Notes: a model not told the origin generated them from the letters alone. A stretch of DNA of 64,000 nt from Embiotoca jacksoni (GCA_022577435.1 JAKOON010000028.1:5030872-5094871), one strand, 5' to 3'; shown: positions 23,426 through 36,369, counted from the first letter of the stretch. Numbers and translations: made by a program.

Positions 23426-26400
23426 CGGTACCTTCCTTGTACTATAAGCCATGGAGTGTCATCATACACACATGCCTACATACATGGCGGCGAATGGAAG
23501 ATCGTGTTTTGAACGCTGAGAACATGGTGTTTATTGCGAAAGCAATCTCAACTACATTTGATGTGGACTCAGCAACATCTGCATGCGCCACATTTACACA
23601 GCTATATTGAGCCACCCTGGGAAAAGGTTGATTCTTAATGCCAGTGTTTTTGCAAAGTGACTGGGCACTCAAGTCAGACAAGGGTAACAGAGTTATATTC
23701 AGGGTGACTATAATTGCTGTGGTGACATGGGTCAGCTCATGCAGTGACCTACACATGTAAGTTTACATGTCGGGTGTATGTATCCTATTTTTATCATGTC
23801 ACCACTGGTCCTGAAAATATTTCAACTTAATGGAAGCAATAACTCAATAACTTCCAGTAGGCTAACCACACTATACTTGCCAACTATACACAAGTGCCTG
23901 ACAAGTTATGACAGCAAGTGAGATTTTTAAGAACGCACCAAAATATACTTTGTTAAAGATCTCATCCAGTCACAGACACACATCATGATAAGACGCATTT
24001 TTAAAAAAAAAAAAAAGTGTACATGGTAAAGAGGTCAAATAAGGTACGAAGACGAAAAGAGAGAAGGGTGTGTGCAACATTTACATCCACCAAAGATATC
24101 TTGGAGAAAGAACACTTTACTTCCATTAAAACAACAGACCCTGGGGCATTGTTGGAACTAACTTGTTTCTGGGTGATAAAAGGCTTTGGAAAGAAATATA
24201 TTTCTCAAAATAACTGATGAAATTAAGAACAGTAAAAGCAGATGTTCTCCAACAGTAACAACAATGCTGAGAATATTATCTGGGGGGTATTATTTTCATC
24301 TGTAAAAATAGTTAAATAAGTTACAATTATAGATTTTTACCCTGATAACAAATCTGCCCTCATTAATATAACTCAGGTGATTCTGATAAGGGTGGGACGT
24401 TTTAAATGCCTACAACTGTGGGCACTTTAAAGCTGCTCGTATTAATGTTTTGGCTGCTTTTTAGCAATAAAACAAGCTGTAAACACAATATTGATACGAC
24501 ATTTCCCTTGTAGCAGACAGGCAATTGTCCTTGAAACTCCTTAATGACACATACTGAAGAAATGGAATAACATTAGCATTCATGTTGAGCCCCCACAGAT
24601 TGTGTGTAAGCCAACAAACAAAGAGCCTTTTAGCTCTGTTTAGATCTGCACCATCTCTGAATTATGGGCTTTTTAACATTTTTTTTTTTTTTTACCAGAA
24701 GCAGATCTGCTAACTTGGTAACTTTCTCTGTCATTTGCAATTTGATTGTAGCCTACAGAGGGTTTATCTGGCTTTTTTTTTATTTATGACTGAAAACAGT
24801 TTCTGCTGCAGCTCAAAGTAAAACTAACGAGAGTGGTGAAAGTGAACCAAAACACTGTGCGGCCAGATGTTTAAATGCACTGTTGAACTGAGCTGAGGGG
24901 GACTGGACAGTCAGGGGATCCTTTTCTGTAGGTTCGTCTTGACTAGTGACTCTCCTCACTTTAAAAATAAATTTAAAAAAATAATTAATTGTTAATGTAA
25001 AACTATCTATTAGTGCAGCTTTAAGGACAAAATGTCATCAAGACGAAATTGCAAGTCTATTTTTGGGGGGAATTTCCACATGTAGACATCCCGCAACTAG
25101 CTGTGTGTGCAAAATATGGACGTTTGGATGCTTAATTCTAAAAAGACAAAAAACAACAATAAAAAAAAAAAGAATAACATAAGTGAACACTTGTAAAATA
25201 TCTCTTTCAGCATAAAGACACCAGAAATATATATCTTAATCTAATTTCAGTTATGGCCAGAAGCAGCACAAACCAAAGTGCAGCATGTCTGTCTCAAGCC
25301 GTCACCAGCAGTGGAGGCTATGCTATTTAAGTCTGGGGTTTCAGCAGCTCTCCTTCCAGTGCACCGTTTTCTGGTCAGTAGCTGTGTCCAAGGGAATTCT
25401 TCAGGGCTTTGGTTATGTGTTATTCTCTGAGGCTTCTGCCCTCTGTTATGCTTGCTAGGCCCAGGCATATCAGACTTCAGTCTGCATTCCTGAAATACTG
25501 TATATGAACCTCCAAGACAAAAAGAACCTCCAAGATAAAAAAGACCAGCAATACTGTGGGATGGCTCTGGGGATGAGCAAGAAGTCACGAACAGGGTAAC
25601 ATTTAGCATTTGTTGGATCCGTCAGCTTGTTTGTTTTATACTGTCAGTGTAAAGAACAATCAAGGAAATATGAAACAGAGACGTATATACTATATAATGA
25701 TTTGTTTTTAAATGTTTTGCAGTGCGCTCTACTTGAGTCCTCCTTCACTGCAGGCAGAATGTCACATAACATGAAAATTCCTTTGTGAAACAGCTGTTTT
25801 TCATCTTTTTGCTTATTTAGAGAAAGACGATATAAAAATTGATGCATGAAAAAATGTTTTAGTTCCAGTATCCCCTGCCATAATATTATCAAATTCCACT
25901 TTCAATTCAAAATTGCATCGGGTCTTTGCAATGACAAACTCAGCCTAAAGGGACTATCCTCAATAACAGTCCATCCTCTCAGCCAAAATTTTGCTGCTAC
26001 GCAGCTCTTTTTGATGGCCTCCAGATAACAACTTGATGAACACTTATCAAGGTACTTTTGAACATAACTTACTTGACATGTGCAACAGGATTCATTTGCC
26101 TGGAAAATCTGATGCATACCTCTTCCTTTTATAGCAACTCTCGTGCTTGGCATTTTTAGCAAGGGGGAATTTTTAGGCCTTCGTTGCATAATGGACATTA
26201 TGTCAAGAGTTTTCATTGACTGCAGCCCAGCAAACCTTTCGTTTCTCTCACTTTAGACCTTTGGAATTCATCTTGAACCATCTGTGTAAATAACAGCTTC
26301 GCATTATTCATTATTTTCTTTTTCCTTAACTCTTCTGGCATTTATGTACATTTGAGAAAAAAAAAAAAAAAAAAAAATCTTTTGGAAAATATTCATGCTC

Positions 26401-26723
26401 ATGGAAAAGGCTGTATTTCACGTTTTCAAATGAGGTAACACCCACATCAGGTATAGTTTTACTTACACCTCACGCCATACGTACATGCTTGTCAAGAAAC
26501 TCTCCATCTCCCAACTCTCCACTTCTTTCTAACCATTCCTTCCACCCACTCCTCCTCTCCACCACAGCTGCATGTGGTCAGGAGTTTGGACAGTGGGCCG
26601 ACAGAGGGCTGGGCGGTCCTGCCAGCCTGGTGGTGCTCGGCAGTGGGGAAAAGTGGGTGGATTTAACCCCTCCCTCCATAGCCTGGAGCACTGAAGGCAG
26701 AGCTAACCGCTCTAACTGCACAG

Positions 26724-26819
26724 TATAAATAGAACTAAGTTGGGTTTGAGAGAGCCCACATCTTTACTTCTCAACTGTCAAGCAAACTTGGAGAGAGAAG
26801 AGTATGAAGAGAGCAACAG
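26724..26819 (+). promoter_or_regulatory. TATA-box promoter with a candidate short first exon
   Basis: TATAAATA at 26724-26731 is followed about 30 bp later by a plausible start region. Next comes a 40-50-base leader and an ATG at 26804 encoding MKRAT, running into a splice-donor-like site (acag|gtagaa) at 26819/26820. The spacing of TATA box, leader, ATG and donor is what a regulated vertebrate gene would show. No known gene was recognised. The next phase-compatible open segment is at 28440-28519. Chance occurrence is possible. Confidence 0.3.
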
Positions 26820-28439
26820 GTAGAATCTGTGTATAATTAAAGCATTTAATATTGAGAAGTGGAATTTATGACCTTTTGTCAGCGGCGAGAGAGGACGGAT
26901 AGGAAGTACAGAAAAGAGAGAAAATAAATGGACATGAAATGAGAGATAGTGTTAAAAGAGAACTAGAGGAGTATTTGCAGCTGGAATGAGAAACGTAGCT
27001 GCTCAAAGAATTTGAAAGGCATTAGAACTACTGGCAGAACTTCTACAGTAAATCCACTTTCTCCACCTTTTTCGAATGATGGCAGGCGAGAGCCGGTAAC
27101 TCTCTGTCCAAGTCCATTTCCCAGCACAAACTAAGTCAATACTTCAGATGATGCTTCAGCACACATGCGGTGTTATGTACGAATTGGGGGAATGTTTTCT
27201 GGCTAACTGTAACAAGCTGAGTGGGAATTTGACATGAGCGCCCCTGTAGCTTCACCGAATTCCTGCTGCCGTGGAAGATTCTTGGATCCAAATTCCTCTC
27301 CCCTTGCAGCATAGCAGAGTCACAATGAAATACCGAGCGCCACTGCCTTTGAAGTCATATTGAGGACCGTGTCTTGGGCTACTGTTACTGCATGCCATTC
27401 CTCGCACAATAGGCTGTGTTATGTCACTGTTACCGCTGGCCAACCCCATGATGTGTCACACCGCAAAGGGCCAATCCATGCTCTCCTAGCTACCAAAAGA
27501 TTTCTGCTTTTGAAAAAAAATGCAGCAGAGATAGATTGTATTCATGGCGGAAACCACAAAGTGGTCTTGAATGCTTTACCATGCAGATAATGTGTTTTGA
27601 TAAAACTATTACTGCTTTGTGCTTTGGACCATTTTGTTACATAATACTTTAAAATCCAGCAGACATTATGTCTCACTTTATCGTTTCACAACTGTGGCAC
27701 AAGTAGGAATGGGGACAGTTCATTGAGGATATTTCCATTGCAACAATGAGCTTGTGTAATGATTAGCAGCAATGTGTCACTTTTAATTACACCACTGCGA
27801 AGAGATCGGAGAGCTTGTGTGAGGATGCTGCTTTACTTTGTTTTGTTTTTCAGTCGCCCGGAGGGAAATACATATTCCATTTCTTCTCTAGCTGTTCTTT
27901 GGAATCAATATTTCTGCCAACATAGGTATTGGTGTAATGACTTTACAGTGATATTGCTTTTACTCTCACAAACGAAAGCACATACACACACATGCACACT
28001 CTCTTTTACCATCAACAGGAGGAAATAATAGCTCCACTGCTCTGCAGCCAAAACAAAGAGACATTGATGACACCCAGGAAATGAAACGGAACAAATCACA
28101 GGAGGCAGAAATAGAACACAGTGGTGTCTTATTGATTCTCCGATTTTGCACAGTAGTCATCACAATTCATGAAGGGAAGAGAGGCAAGAGAAGGAAAGGG
28201 AAGGGTTGAAAGACAGAGGAGGAAGGAGGGGCCAGGGAGTGAGGGAAAACACATACACATGACTTTGTGTCCTTGCAGGGTGAAAGATGATACCAAAGGT
28301 TGGTTGGAAGGCTAATTGAGGTGCACTTTCTTCTTCTGACTTTCACCCCATCAGAGAGAGGTTACAGAGGGAATGAAACAAAATGGAAAGCGTGTGTGTG
28401 TGTGTGTGTGTTTGCCAACAGTGTATGTCATGTCTGCAG

Positions 28440-28519
28440 ACGAAACCCAGCAGAGCATTCAGCTCGATGGGAGAGGGGCCTTCTGTATTGTGTTAGACAG
28501 CACAAACAAGTCATGTCAG
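28440..28519 (+). CDS. Candidate exon of an unidentified plus-strand gene
   Basis: This 80-nt segment lies between an acceptor (catgtctgcag) and a consensus donor (gtaagg). Read after the split codon left by the candidate first exon at 26804-26819, it is open throughout. It reads DETQQSIQLDGRGAFC, then IVLDSTNKSCQ, and ends in phase 0. No family was recognised. A possible terminal exon follows acceptor ttttttcctcag at 28720: 14 codons, TGA, then AATAAA. The upstream TG microsatellite and lack of homology keep confidence low. Confidence 0.22.
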
Positions 28520-28860
28520 GTAAGGAGAAACAGTGAGGTCACAGTGTTTTCAATGTGCTCAACCTTTCATCTCCCTCCGCCAGACGTCAGGGTGCATGAG
28601 GAGTCACCCAGTGCCTGCCTTCCAGTCAGAAGCTTAACCTGTGTGGTGCAGCGGCTTCACTGTGGTCACTCTCCAGGCACTTCCTTTACCGAATTCTCCA
28701 GATACACATTTTTTCCTCAGGCTCTGATTGAATGTGCAAGAGCAGCTCAAGCACATTCAATTTGAAATAAAACAATGGTTCATACATACAAGTGCCAAGT
28801 CTCACCTAAATTTAAATACGTTTTACATCATGATGGAAAGACCAGTGTGGAAACTATAGC

Positions 28861-29300
28861 CCTTTTAAGGCAATACTATGTAGCCTTTGCTGAAAAGCAG
28901 CACAGCAGCCTCCATGGCCAAAAGTGATAATCATACAAAATCATAATTTCAATTCAAACCAGCAATCATTCTGCACACTCATGTCAAGTCAATATGTGTG
29001 ATGTCAACAGACAAAGGACAGCTAGTAAACTAAATTAACTTTAAAAAAAAAAAAAGATCAACAGTCGACAACTTTGCTAACGCAGTCAAACACAAAGCAA
29101 ATGCAACAACACAACGCATTGTAAGCCAGCTAATACTACTCACTGGTCTGACAGGAAGAATGGCTTTCATTTGGAAAAACGCTCACCAACTACTTAAAGG
29201 CAGTTCGAGATTTTATCTTGTCCAACTTCTTGCTTGGTCACTCTGTTTTTTTTTTACTTAGTTTCCTCCATCAACATCCTCTTCGGTCTCGTCGCCTCTG
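28861..29300. repeat. Probable non-autonomous DNA transposon (MITE-like)
   Basis: The segment starts with ttttaaggcaatactatgta, a phrase common at the ends of fish MITEs. It contains ggtctgacaggaag and an internal A13 run. There is no coding capacity. Terminal inverted repeats were not resolved by eye. Confidence 0.35.
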
Positions 29301-29529
29301 CCACAATGTCCATAATGAGAATACAATGCTAGAGTTTGATGTTGTGCGTTACACAATTCTCCCAGGATATTGTACCCACTTACTCAAAGGGCCAGAACAG
29401 GCATTTGGAGCATTGAATTGCAATGAAAGAGGTGCCATTCTCCTTTTTACAAGTCAGTGTACCATCAAAATGTTTTGTCTGCTTTTGGTCTGGTCTTTAA
29501 CAAACTCAATACAGCTTAATTAACATGAG

Positions 29530-30060
29530 ATCATGTGACTGACTCAGCCAGGCTAGGATAGGCCATCTATGCACCCTGAAAAGATGAAATGCTGTCCAAC
29601 GAGTTTTTGATGTTTTGGCTGAATCTGAGCAAACTCCAGCATATCTCATCACACATCTCATCAATAAATATTTGCCATTTTCCACTGGTAGCCATTTATG
29701 CCCAAGCCATAAGAGGAGCACCACCATGTTTAACTAATGGGGAAGTAGCTTTTAGGTCAGAAACGCTCATTGTCTTTTCTGCACTCTGCATCTTTTTGAT
29801 ACAGATTGAATTTTGTATTGTCCATCCGTAGAACTTTGTTCCAGAGCTCTGCCATTTCCTTCGATGTTATTTATCTATTTATTTATTTTAGTGAGTTCAC
29901 CCTGCCCTTTACCAAGGGCCCTTTACCAAGGTTTTGCATCTTGTGGTCCACTGAGGTTTCCTTTTGATTGTTGACAGGTTGTATACCAGCTTGCTCACCA
30001 TTTCCTAGTTTTCCATGTGCTACCTGTTTTTTCAGATTGTCCCCTCACAGCTTCAGATTT
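29530..30060 (-). mobile_element. Tc1-like transposase relic, minus strand
   Basis: The minus-strand frame includes LAWLSQSHDLMLIK near 29530-29580, a decayed form of LDWPSQSPDLNPIE from the Tc1 catalytic core. Upstream in the frame are MVVLLLWLGHKWLPVENGKY (catalytic-domain region) and, further out, bases matching the family's ggttttgcatcttgtggtcc segment. Frames are broken. Limits are approximate. Confidence 0.65.
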
Positions 30061-32110
30061 GGCTGTGATTATAGTCTGGAAACCCTGTTCACATGAAGGT
30101 TTGCTCAGTCACTCTGAAGGGTGTGTTAAATCAGTTACCAGTGGGAGGGACAACCAAACTTATTACTTGAGGTTTTTCGCACCTGGTTAGGTTTAGGCAC
30201 AAAAAAACCCAAAACAACTACAACAACACTTGTTAAGGGTTAGTTAAAGATAATGGTCTGGGTTTAAATGATGACTTTAATTATGTTGTGTGTTTAATTA
30301 CAACTTCCTTAAAGTTATTCAAACTTTGTTGTCATCACAACAGTAAACACAGTGTTAAAAAAACTGTCCTGACAGCAGTCTCCTGTACCCAAGTCTTCTG
30401 TTGTATTGAACCATCCACCCATCCCGCTTCCTCTTATTACATAGACGCCATCTGAGAAATCCGGAGAAATACATAATTTCTCCGGACCACCAGATTGTTA
30501 TGTTTGTGACTGCTACAGGTTGATTAACTTTTAACTATAGCTATGGGTTAAAATAAGCTGCTTGGACGAAAATCTGAGTTCATTTATTTTATTTTTTTTA
30601 GGCGGAGGCCAGTCTGTGATGATGTCCTATATGTGATATATGATCATGAACTGTAAATCAAAATCTGTATCATTACTTCTACTGGGGAACTTCTGTTTAC
30701 TTCTTGCATGAGTATAAATACGGCTTTAGATGCACAGTAGAGGCTTTATGCATTGGGGTAAAGTGGTTGGGTGTGTTGGGGGGACTACATGATTTCATAA
30801 ATCTTGGCTGTGGCCCTGGTGAAAACACAGATGTTTTCAAAAGTTTAAAATGTCACCAAATAAAATAAAACAGACCCTTTTGTCTAGACTCAGAATTCTG
30901 TCTGTTCTGTTTTTCAAAACGATCTGCCTCTGGTTTTAATTGTAGCGCCATCTGATAAGACTTCAGAAATGACTCATACTAGAAAACTTATTTTAGCAAA
31001 ATAAGGTTGTGACTAGTTTGTATATTTGTTGACCAATGCACATGTGGCATTTTAACACATTTCATTCTCCGTTCTAGTGAGCTGTTCCACATGTTTTGCT
31101 CCATGCTCTTATTGTGTCAGTTAAAATCCTGAGCTCAAATCTTAGAAAACTGACACGGGCACTACTGTGGATAAAAAGGGCTAGAAACACTGGGATTTAG
31201 ATGCAAATTTGTCATTCAGAATGCATGAGGTCAGTCTTCTTCTCGGAACCCTTTTTTTCCCCCATCATCACTCACACAGCAGTGTACTGGAGTACATTTT
31301 CATCACTTGCACTGAACATTTCAGTCATTTATTCAGCTGGATTATTACTCAGGTTGTCAGAGGTAAGTGCCCTCATTCAGGAGCACTACAGCATTTCATC
31401 CCAGGATAGGGATGTGACAAGAATTCCCGAATACTTAGAGCCACCACATCATGCAGTTACAACTCAGAGTGTGACTGAAAATTTTCCATGAAGATGTTAT
31501 TAAGCTTGTTTGCCATTATGGTGGCGTGAATATCCAAAAGTATAGAATACAATCTTTCATGTAGAGCTTGGTGAAGAATTGAAAGAATTTATTTGGTAAC
31601 TCAACCTGCTGGTTTTGTACTGACAACTGATTCTTGTATGCGTTTTAATTTTTTTTTTACTATTTGTATGTGCATTATTTAGGTATCTGATGCACAATGA
31701 GAATATAATAAATATGATTTTGTCTTTTCGACTAGCACCTACTTTTTATGTTTTAATAAAACTTGACAGCTTCAAACTATGGCTTACAAAAAAAAAAAAA
31801 AAACTACAACAGACAGACTTTGAAAAACACTTTTTAGACACACATAAGACACTATACAACTGTTTTCACTGGCTCAGTGGTTGTCAAGTAAACTAAAATT
31901 AATGAGTAAAATTAGTGTACCTCAAAGATTTTATACACAATAATGGATACAAATACTGTAACTATTTTATTGGCTATTTTTACCTGCTTCTGATTGGCTA
32001 CAAGCCGGGAAGTACGTTGTACTGTATGTTTGCACATGTGAAATATATGCATGTGCACGTACCATGTGCACATATCTGCAAGTTTCATCGTACATGCACA
32101 CATGTAGGTC

Positions 32111-32113
<3 letters not shown>

Positions 32114-32147
<34 letters not shown>
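32114..32147. repeat. (TG)17 microsatellite
   Basis: An uninterrupted TG dinucleotide run next to an interrupted TG/CA-rich flank (32031-32110) containing several 'acatgtgca'-type alternating purine-pyrimidine stretches. Confidence 0.95.
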
Positions 32148-32150
<3 letters not shown>

Positions 32151-32731
32151 CATGCCAGATGGACATGTGTGAATTCATTTAACACCATTTCTGTTCTCCC
32201 AGACACCCCTGAGATCTTGAGGTGTCGACTGGACCTTTCCACGTCTGCAGCCCTGTCAAATCAAGAGGGTCTACAAACAACCTGGCTCCTGCCTGAAAGA
32301 CGCTCAGCGAATCCTTCTGTAACTACATCTGTTTGTCTTGGCTTTCTGCATCAGACCTAAAAGCAGTTGCATATAATCTGAATGATTTAAATTATGCATG
32401 ATTTGTCTGCCTGGACTCTCCAGCACTGAGAAGTTCAGAGGACTTCATGTCTTCCAAATTATACTTACAAGCATTTAAAAATATACTTTTGCAACAACGG
32501 TGCCTGGATCTGTTCCGCACGGTTCTCTCTGAGGTCAGAGTAAAACCTGGAGCCACCAATTCTGAGCCTTGGACCGATATCCTCACTCACTGGGTTTCCT
32601 GGAAAAATACTTAATTTGTGGTGGCGTCACTAAAGACTCTGTTTACTATGACATAGTGGTATAATATCATATGTCAAATATTTGTGTCCCACACAATGGC
32701 AGAGACAAATCTAAACTGACTACCAGTATCG

Positions 32732-32733
<2 letters not shown>

Positions 32734-32790
<57 letters not shown>
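32734..32790. repeat. (GT)n microsatellite, about 57 bp
   Basis: An uninterrupted GT run between ggc and tttatgtgtcc. It is likely polymorphic. Confidence 0.97.
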
Positions 32791-32793
<3 letters not shown>

Positions 32794-33389
32794 ATGTGTC
32801 CACATGTCGCCAAGTCTAATTCCCTGACATTAGGGGTTAGTTACTGACTGAGTGTCATTATCTGACAGGAATCTAACTCCAATATGATAGACTATCTGGT
32901 CTGGTTTATAGATTTGCCAAATTGAAGAGATTAATTGAGGCCTCTTGCTTGTGTTTCTCCCAGGGGCTGAATCACTGGCTTTCACTGGATAATATCATCC
33001 CGGCTTTGACATGCCAAGCCTCTGAGCTACTGGACAGCTCCACTCTGCCTGTCTACTCTGAGAATGAGAGGTATCCTTTCTCCCTGCCCCCTTTTTTCAT
33101 TTTCTGATTGGACTATCAATGTGCCTTTAACTTTATGAAGCATGATAGCTGTGTGTTCAACAAATAATAGCAGTGTATCGGTAACATAAAAAAACCCCCC
33201 AAAAAACACACAACATCTCTCATATCTGCATTTGAGTCTTTGAGCAAAGTTTATTTCAACGGTCTATTTCAATGCTTTATTCTTGTTGTCAATGTTAGAC
33301 ACAATTTGTATGTATAGAATCTTAAAAAAATAGGCCGTAATCAATGCAGCATATGCTGAGATACCCAGACTTTTACCGCTTAGTATGGG

Positions 33390-33560
33390 TCAAACCACAA
33401 TCCTGCATCCAACATTTCCATGGTGTAGCTCACTGTAACATCACCGGGTTTTTTTCTGCTTCCTACAGAGCTACTGAAAATGTATTTACAGGCTGTAACG
33501 TACTTCTCATGACGCGTACACTGAATTTGGTGAGTAACATCGTGCTCCTTTAAAATGATC
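33390..33560. repeat. Probable dispersed DNA repeat (MITE-like)
   Basis: It reads catttccatggtgtagctca near the left and ends acatcgtgctcctttaaaat. On the opposite strand this begins ttttaaaggagcacgatgtt, a pattern typical of fish MITE ends. Inside is an exon-like open stretch (33468-33531), probably incidental. Confidence 0.4.
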
Positions 33561-34479
33561 ATTGCAAGAGTCGTCTGTTGTTGCTTGATGTGAAATGATA
33601 TCGTCGTCTTCTTCATCTGCTGACAGAAAAAATGGATCTGGGTGACCTGCCACACTCTAAACACGTTCTGTCATGAATCTAACCCGTCTCCCTGACAGAC
33701 ATCAGTCAGACTTCTGTGTCACTGAGTTGTTTAGGCTTCAATACATCCAGCCAGTCAGTCTCCATGGCGTAAATGATCTTGCATATCACAGAGGTAAAAA
33801 ACAAAAACAAAAAACACCCAATGGATGGTGAGGAGTTCCTTTTAGACCTCTTTATTCACTTTTCCAATCACACTCAGTCCTGTTTACTGAACTTTACTGA
33901 AGAATCATCTCACACATCTACCCAAAACATCGCAGTTGGGGATTTGTTTTCATTTTTAAACACATGAAATTATTAATGATGTTCGTCTGAGCCCAGGTCA
34001 AAGTGGATGCCCAGAATTTGCAATTAATGAGGGATTACAGGCTGTGAGGAGATCAAAACACAGCCAGTCATACAGTTTCTTCATATTTCAGAGGATTAAA
34101 TGCTTAGCAGCTGGGGCAGCAGGAACTTTACTTCATATTTGGGAAACTTTATTAGAATTTATTTCATTGGCCAACATGAAATCTGCAGTAGGCTACATTT
34201 CAACCTGTTCAAAACAGTCACATTAATTAGGAGCAGCCTATAAACTCTGACTGCAATACGATTGTTGGTGCTAATGTGACCTGCAGATATTCTGTTATGA
34301 TAGGTTCAAAATGAAAAACAATGTATTGCATTATTAGGTAGCTGTTTTCCTACAGGAAGCATTTAATGGCTTTGGTTGATTTGTTATTTATTGGTAGCAA
34401 TGAAAACGTGATAATTCATAATTGATCAAACGAAAGTGGGCTTGTAGATGTGGGTGATCATGTGCACCTCAAAGCCAAC

Positions 34480-34766
34480 ACGCTGACAGACACACACTCC
34501 CAGAGACAGTCCGACAGACGGAGTGCGGTGGTGGCTTTAAGAGGGGAGGCGTGGTGCTGCTGTTTTGACCGACTTGTCAGTCCCTTCACTCTCCACTATC
34601 ATTCAGCTGAATGAGCAGCCTCGTACAGTCAACACCGGCCACCGGCTCTATGCGTTCATTCAGCTTGCAGTGACACAGATTTTTGGTCTTTGATTATTGC
34701 CTGGTGACAGCGACAAGGGATTATTATTGTCCAGCAGTAACTGTTTCTCCGAAACAAATCTGGAAG
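34480..34766 (+). promoter_or_regulatory. daam2: Promoter and candidate non-coding first exon, probably daam2
   Basis: A GC- and CpG-enriched block stands out from AT-rich surroundings and ends at a perfect splice donor, ctggaag|gtaagt (34766/34767). CpG-rich sequence continues about 150 bp into the intron. The exon has no long open frame. It carries one short upstream ORF, 34611-34673, with 20 codons. In human, KIF6 and DAAM2 are neighbours transcribed away from each other, and this exon points away from kif6. On that basis it is probably the 5' UTR exon of daam2, a formin acting in Wnt and actin signalling. No DAAM2 protein sequence is present to confirm it. The transcription start is not defined. 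A different or lineage-specific gene is possible. Confidence 0.5.
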
Positions 34767-36369
34767 GTAAGTTTTCAGTGTCTCTGTAAATCAACGTGAA
34801 GCGAGCGGTACCTCAGGATGGTTCTCCCCTCAGCAGCCGGGGGGAGCAGAGGGTGCCATCGGCTGGGAAACAAACGTTTGACGCCTCGGTATGGGTAACG
34901 GGCGATGACGGGGAGCGTTACAATGTCGACTGTGTTGGATAATTTTGCTTTTGAAAATACAATTCAAGCACCACTCCTATGGTTTAAGGTGGAAATGAAC
35001 TGGCTGCTGTTCTGCTCAACATGCCATTTAGATTCAGCACCTGATTTTCACGCCTAGGGAATTCATATTTGAATTGATGTCCATAATCAATCGTTTCTTA
35101 TCAATGATAAGTCCTTATAGGCCGCCTTTAGATGCATATTGGTTCATTTATATGCCGTTTAGCGCATGACAGTCTGCCTCCGCCTATTATCTTTTGCAGA
35201 TTTGACGTTTTTCGAACAATGATATCATCAAGTTCCGAAGCTTTTAAGTTATTAATTCCAAAATGAGTGATATTGATGGAATGCAGGGGATTCACATGAT
35301 GCTCATTGCATTTGACCTCAATATTCTCCGGCTGTATACGTTCAATGGGCTAAACGGACTCAATCATTTCTATGACCGTCCATAGGGGGCGCTGCGCCTC
35401 CTCAACTGCTGTGTCATCAGAGCTTGCTTTACCCACACTGCAAATATATGTCTATTTATATCAAGGCACGATGTGCAGTGATCATACATGTTTTGTTAAA
35501 GAAGTGGAAGATTTTTCAGTTTGAGTGAATTCATATATATTTTTCTAAAAATGTTTTTATTCCCTTTTTTTTTTAAAGAAGAAAATAGCCCATCTTTACA
35601 CAGCAGGATAAAGACTGTCAAGGATGTTGCACTTTGTGTGATAATGTGTCAAATACAATTTAATTAGGACTAGAATAAGAAGCACTGAATCACCTTCAAC
35701 CACAGTATTTTCTTGTTTGCATAAGATTACGATTGTCAGTGGATTAGTTATGATCATATTCCCTGCAGACACAGCTATACTTGCACTCTCCCGAGCTAAA
35801 TGTGGCCGCAGCAACTTTTCAAGTTCTGTTTTACATCCAGACATCAGCACGTCAAAATATTTCTTTCTTTAACAGAAAACAGGTGTCTCTTCACAATTTG
35901 GCTATCAACATATCAGAAATAAATCTTGACAATGGTGGTTGATTAAGGCTGACATTTCTTTTTTTTTTTTACTGTGAGTCTCTCACAGTGTTAATAAACC
36001 TAACGATAAAAAACAAAATTTCGAATCAGTAGGAATTGAGGTAAATGCTTGCACTCCAAAGGGCATCCGTCCTCGCTGATTGTCAGTTGAAAGGATAGGA
36101 AGGCATAAAGAGCTGTTTAATCTAACAGAACATCTGGCAGTGATGCAGCGTCGGGTCCTCTTGGCCAGTGGTTGAGGCTTTACGAGCACAGCATCATGAT
36201 AAGCACAAAATTATCCCCTCCTCCTCGTACACATAGCTTTGCCCAAGGAGCTCTTAGCATTTGCTATATTCCTTTTACCAGATCGAGATTGTGATACTCG
36301 GCAGCGTCATGTAAAGCCACAATGATCTTCAGCTGTGTGGCCGTGGTTCAGAAAAATAAGAAAAAGAAA

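Larger units (their letters stand above)
18900..34480. other. Region between the kif6 promoter and the next plus-strand promoter
   Basis: About 15.6 kb with no confidently identified gene. It holds dispersed repeats, a Tc1-like relic, TG microsatellites and several exon-like plus-strand segments, listed separately. The stretches 20200-22500, 23500-26500 and 29990-31200 show only AT-rich sequence with homopolymer runs and nothing more that could be supported. Confidence 0.7.

Noticed and set aside
30713..30730. Second TATA-like sequence (agtataaatacgg)
   Set aside because: No leader, ATG with donor, or open exon follows at sensible spacing. TATA-like strings are common in AT-rich DNA.
32960..33072. 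Exon-like segment (GLNHWLSLDNIIPALTCQAS...) between cag and gtatcc
   Set aside because: Open and flanked by splice-like sites, but no homology was recognised and its only in-phase partner (33468) looks like repeat.
33468..33531. Exon-like segment (ATENVFTGCNVLLMTRTLNL) with acceptor and gtgag donor
   Set aside because: It lies inside a block whose ends look like a common fish MITE, so the splice-like signals are probably incidental.
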